A stretch of DNA of 64,000 nt, taken from contig JANBVO010000056.1 of the NCBI GenBank assembly GCA_030052745.1, positions 62,001 through 126,000 of the forward strand, in the 5' to 3' direction. The notes under the pieces are model-generated. The model worked only from the letters and a program-made list of their open reading frames with translations, searched no databases and was not told the origin of the DNA. Origin of the DNA: Pleurostoma richardsiae (Eukaryota; Ascomycota; Sordariomycetes; Calosphaeriales; Pleurostomataceae). The position numbers were made by a program, and so were the translations under genes. The stretch's first letter is position 1, and the number at the start of each line of letters is the position of its first letter. Below, one piece after another: positions 60,294 to 64,000 of the stretch.

Positions 60294-62141
60294 CTCTTGT
60301 TAGCAGGGCGATCTTGTAGGCCTCAGAACTCGCGCTTGCAAAGCTTATCTGGGAGACTGAAAAGCAGAACATACGGCCGGCGCCATCTTGTAGGGATAGG
60401 AATATGGGTTAGACATGCAGTCTAGTGTGGAGGAGGAACGATCGAGAGGGAGGAAAGGGGAACGGAGGTACGGGGAGGATGGCCCTGGGCCCAGAACGAA
60501 GGACGGGACGGCAGAGATCAGCAGCTGCTGCAGACTGCGGCGAGCAGAGAGTTGTGGCCTGAAGATGTGATACAGGAAGGATTGTCAGACTAAAGAAGCG
60601 AAGATGCAGGAGTCTCCTCAGCAGCCCCCAGCAGCAAGCTGCGAGCCGGGGTTCGAGTCCTGGGACCGGGGTGATCCCCGACGGTCGCATGGGCTCACAG
60701 CCACCCATAACCGACGTGCAACGGGCTGGAGGGGGGGAATCCTTCGTCAAAAGAGGATAAGAGCGACGGACTCGCGGTCTCCCGCGTCTACGAGAGAGGA
60801 GAGCGCGGAAGCGAGGCTTGGCGGCCGTCCCAGCTCAATAAAAGGATGCAATCTCGGGAGAGAAACTGACGGAGCGAATACCGTCCCTTATCTGGACCAG
60901 TCAATTGTTTGACATTGTCCAAGCATTGACTTTCAGTCATGGTAACTTGATCGGGACCCTCATCAGCCCTATCTACGGGTCAAACAGTATCCGGACAAGG
61001 AAGTGCCGGGGTATAACCGCTTTCTCTACCAGGGTCAACCGCTGCTTGACTTCAGTCCGGACCAGGACAAACTGTCCGTACAGCAGCTCTCTCTTCTCGC
61101 GAGAAGCTGAGGGTGAATCAGCCGGTTAGTTGCAGTGCAGCAAGACACAAGTCCGGCTCATGCAAAGACGGAGATGACCAATAAGGGCCAGACAACAAAC
61201 CTCTCCTTAACGCCTTGGTCAAAAAGCAGAGCTGTGGGCGGGCGGCCGCCGAATATTGCCTTGATCTGCGCGCTTGCAGCTTAGTGCTGACTAGTGGAGA
61301 TAGCTGCCGTGATGTCTGGGGTCCAGGCGGGTGGTCGAGTCGACTGGACGCGTGCTTCATCAGTCATCAACCTCCCTCTGTCACTTGTCAGGTCTGATAT
61401 GGTGTTGTCCCTTGAGACAGACATGAGAGGAAGCATTGTCGAAGTTGAACGGCCCGGGTGGCGTTTCCCGGCGGCTCTGCATCCTTCCCGGTGGTTGTGC
61501 GGCGCCGCCTGGGATGGATGGTGGCACTGCCTGGATGGGGTGCCTGATTGTGGTAGCCCTGACAGTGATTTTGAGGTGTCGATGAACAAGCACGACATCG
61601 TATTGGCGCCAAACCGGGCTGAAAATATAACTCAACCAAGTAAGCCACTCAGTGGTGTCTTAATCCGTACATTGCCTGATTGCCAGGCAAGGATGTCAGG
61701 ATCACTGGGACTGTGAACCGAAGCACAGATAAAGCCCTACCCGAGCGAGCCCCGGCTCTATAAATGGCATGGGTGTGCATGATACAACGGCACAATCTCG
61801 CCAGTAAAACAACCCCCCTTTCCCGTGTGAATGGCTTCCCTCGTGATTGGTTGGCAATCCGAAACTGGGATACCGTAAGGGTTGGTTGACCGCTGCTCGT
61901 TCGGAAGTGGACGATCAGCCCACAGACTGGCCTCTTTTTATGCTACGAACTTCTGTCCAGCTCCCCGTCTCTGGCAAGGCTCGGGCCTCCAGCTAAGCCG
62001 ATCGCATCTATAAATACTAGGTATGTCACAGTGCCCGGCCCACACGCCTCTGGCTCCGGTCCCGGCTCCGGCCTTCTCCACTTCTCTTCTCCGTGCTCGG
62101 TGTCTGTGTTCAGAAAGCCACCCCGGGGCGAGCTGCACCTC
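60294..62141. other. 1.85-kb region without a gene
   Basis: Upstream region of the Apple-like gene and downstream region of the bZIP gene. Plus-strand TATA-like sites occur at 61759-61765 and 62009-62016, pointing into the antisense of the bZIP gene. A tRNA-like GGTTCGAGTCC at about 60651 was examined and rejected. Confidence 0.45.
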
Positions 62142-63390
62142 CTAGCTGGAGACTTTCTGCTTCCCGCCGGGAAGACACAGCCTCGCCGCACCTCTCGCCT
62201 GCCTCCAGCGATTGCTCTGCTCGACGACCGCTCTGTCGAACACGAACCACCACCTCTCGAACAGCACCTGCCCGATCTCCCACGCGCCCGGGTCGCACGG
62301 GTTGGCCCCCCACAGCCGCATCCCCTCCGCGGCATCCTCCATGTCGTACGCCAGCTGCGCCACGCTGCCCAGGGCCCCCCCGACCGCCCCCGCGCCCCCG
62401 GGTTCCGTCGTGCCCCCGCCGAGGGCCGGCGGCCGGGTGGCGGGGGAGGACAACTCGGGCGGCAGGCCGAAGAGCACGGTGATGAGCTTGTCGCGGACGG
62501 AGGGCCAGGGGAGCATGTCGAGGAGGGGGTGGTGCGGGACGAGCAGCTGGGAGGGCGTGGGCTGCCAGTGGCACGGGAGGCCGGTCGGGGAGGAGGGGGA
62601 GGCCGGGCAGAAGGGCGAGCAGGCGTTCAAGTCCCATATGGAGGTGGGGCAGTTGAAGCGGGTGGCGATGCGGAGGAACGCACGGAGGAGAGTGAGCTCG
62701 GGCATGGGGAGGTAGTAGGAGTCTAGGAAGGATGGCGGTGCGGTGGTGTCGCCTAAGGAGAGGGCCGGATCAAGGAGCCTGGACGGATCGATAGTTGGCG
62801 GGAGAGAAGGCGACGTAGATGAGGCGGACGAGCTGCTTGCCTCAGTCGGGACCGGCCCATCACCCAGGATTCCAAGAACTCCGCTGTAAGTGCATGAGGA
62901 ATGTAAGTCGGCGTATATGCCTGCATCCCAAGACTCGACGAGGTCCAGGTTCAATGGTTCTACGACCGTCATAGCTTCGGTAGTTGCTACCTCTGGGGAT
63001 CTGCTGCCGTCTGCCGCGCCGTGCTCCGACAGACTACTGTCGGTTCCCACAACAGACGCATCACGAGAAGATGCCTCAGTGAGTAGCTCAACGGCTGCTG
63101 ATGCTCGAGACTGGCGTTTTCGCTCTCCTGAACAGACATTAGTCAGCCGTCGATGAGGACCCAGAGTGAAAGCTCGAGCACTGACTGTATCTCCGCTGGG
63201 CCAGCACATTGAGGATTCGCTTGCGCTCAGGGGCGTCGTCATTTATGTTTGGAACTTTCAAGAGCGTCGGCGGCTTGTGTATCCTCTGTCTAGTCTTTGG
63301 TTTGGTGGAGGTCGAATTCGAGGAGGGGTGCAGCGGCGGTACAGCGTCCATGTGCCCTCTCGTTCGAGCGCCGGTATATGTCGTAGCCAT
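62142..63390 (-). CDS. bZIP-like transcription factor with DUF3425 domain
   Basis: Fungal regulator with an N-terminal basic region and C-terminal DUF3425. Exons 63186-63390 and 62142-63127, joined by a 58-nt intron (GTCAGT donor, CTAATG branch, TTCAG acceptor); 396 residues. Splicing joins LNVLAQRRY to RERKRQSRAS, restoring the bZIP DNA-contact pattern with Asn61 and Arg69 (N-x7-R). No leucine heptads follow; the sequence goes straight into a disordered Ser-rich stretch, as in other DUF3425 proteins with weak zippers. The DUF3425 part (about 230-385) shows TPSQLLVPHHPLLDMLPWPS, RLWGANPCDPGAWEIG and RWWFVF. Target unknown. Confidence 0.85.
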
Positions 63391-64000
63391 AACTCATAAA
63401 GGTAATTGCTAATCCGGGTGTATTCTCAGTCGCTTGGAGCGGTAGAAGGGTGGTGGACGTGGAGGGATGCTGCTTTAATGAGGTGAGGTCCGCGGTGGTT
63501 TTCATAACGGGCAAGCATAACGGATAAGAGGTACACCGATTATCTCTGTTGAATGCCGCTTAATCTATGTACTAATCAACAATTTTCCTCTTCAGTCAGA
63601 CGGCCAGACTAATCCTCCCAACTTCTAAAGTGTGGCTTACACCCTCGACTACCTACGCTGCCTACGCGACATTTCGAAAATCATGCTGTCCACAGTATTG
63701 AGTGATACGGACGATGAATAGCACATTATTCCATCACTGATGTTGGCTTGCAGCGATCAGAACAGCTTCTCATTTTCTTATGGTAGATGGTCCAGGCAGC
63801 GTTGACGGGCTCCATCCTCTTGCCGCAACATAACCACAAACTGACTTGTCTTCGGACGACATGTCGGAGATTCGCACCGGTGTTCGAGGTTCAAGGATGG
63901 ATCTACCTCCGAGACCGAGACACGACTCGGCCGAGTCAGATATCAAGGCTCGAGCGTAACCTTGCCCTCCAACAAGCTCTCGGAACTGCTACGACACGAG
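63391..64000. other. Right-edge region, upstream of the bZIP gene
   Basis: 610 bp; promoter side of the bZIP gene. Apart from the open frame listed separately at 63787, no element was recognised. Confidence 0.4.
63787..64000 (+). CDS. Possible start of an unknown gene, cut by right edge
   Basis: An ATG at 63787 opens a frame of 71 codons without a stop up to the window end (MVQAALTGSILLPQHNH..., then APVFEVQGWIYLRDRD). Composition is protein-like, but no family is recognised and a chance frame cannot be excluded. It would be divergent from the bZIP gene. Confidence 0.25.
   Translation, partial: MVQAALTGSILLPQHNHKLTCLRTTCRRFAPVFEVQGWIYLRDRDTTRPSQISRLERNLALQQALGTATTR

Noticed and set aside
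60643-60672. tRNA-like T-arm (GGTTCGAGTCC)
   Set aside because: The flanking bases give a broken T stem and there is no matching A box, anticodon arm or acceptor stem upstream.
1-64000. Transposons, LTR elements, CRISPR arrays, rRNA
   Set aside because: I saw no terminal repeats, transposase or polymerase motifs, regularly spaced repeats or conserved rRNA sequence. This was a visual search, so short or decayed elements could be missed.

Overview
The window is nuclear DNA of a filamentous ascomycete (Pezizomycotina, most likely Sordariomycetes; I cannot name the genus). The basis is many short introns (mostly 47-82 nt, GTRNGT donor, CTRAC/CTGAC-like branch site, YAG acceptor), a HET-NACHT-WD40 NLR-type receptor, a Zn2Cys6 regulator, a DUF3425 bZIP-like regulator, and full-length fungal versions of several core eukaryotic genes. 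All exon models were built by eye from splice signals, reading phase and remembered family sequence. No alignment was run.

Layout. 1-3798 (-): C-terminally truncated HET-NACHT-WD40 receptor running off the left edge. 4873-42410 is a housekeeping block: MLH1 (+, mismatch repair), RPN1 (-, 26S proteasome), RIO2 (+, 40S maturation kinase), a two-RRM MSSP/RBMS-like RNA-binding protein (-), NADPH-cytochrome P450 reductase (-), PAG1/TAO3/Furry-like RAM scaffold (+), URB1/NPA1 (+, 60S assembly), a 4E-T/Eap1-like eIF4E-binding protein (+) and SEC1 (-, exocytosis). 45830-63390 is more accessory: a Zn2Cys6 regulator (-) divergent from an MFS sugar transporter (+), a ROG1-type DUF676 lipase (-), a single-pass surface protein with an Apple-like ectodomain (-) and a DUF3425 bZIP-like regulator (-). 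An ATG-initiated frame at 63787 is open to the right edge.

How the genes relate. The core block mixes ribosome biogenesis (RIO2, URB1), translation control (eIF4E-binding protein, RRM protein), proteolysis (RPN1), polarity and secretion (PAG1, SEC1) and redox supply to P450s. These are neighbours by ancestral order, not an operon. The regulator/sugar-transporter pair is the one place where adjacency hints at shared regulation. Intergenic gaps are long, notably 15.0-19.1, 21.3-23.4, 42.4-45.8 and 48.2-51.4 kb. They carry recurrent short motifs (TACTCCGTAC-type inverted repeats, ACCTACCTTAGGTA-like tracts) and a perfect 20-bp palindrome, but no recognisable transposon, tRNA, rRNA or CRISPR array. 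The most interesting objects are the NLR-type receptor, the uORF abutting the Zn2Cys6 start codon, the apparent split start of PAG1, the two possible C-termini of the RRM protein and the palindrome downstream of the P450 reductase.
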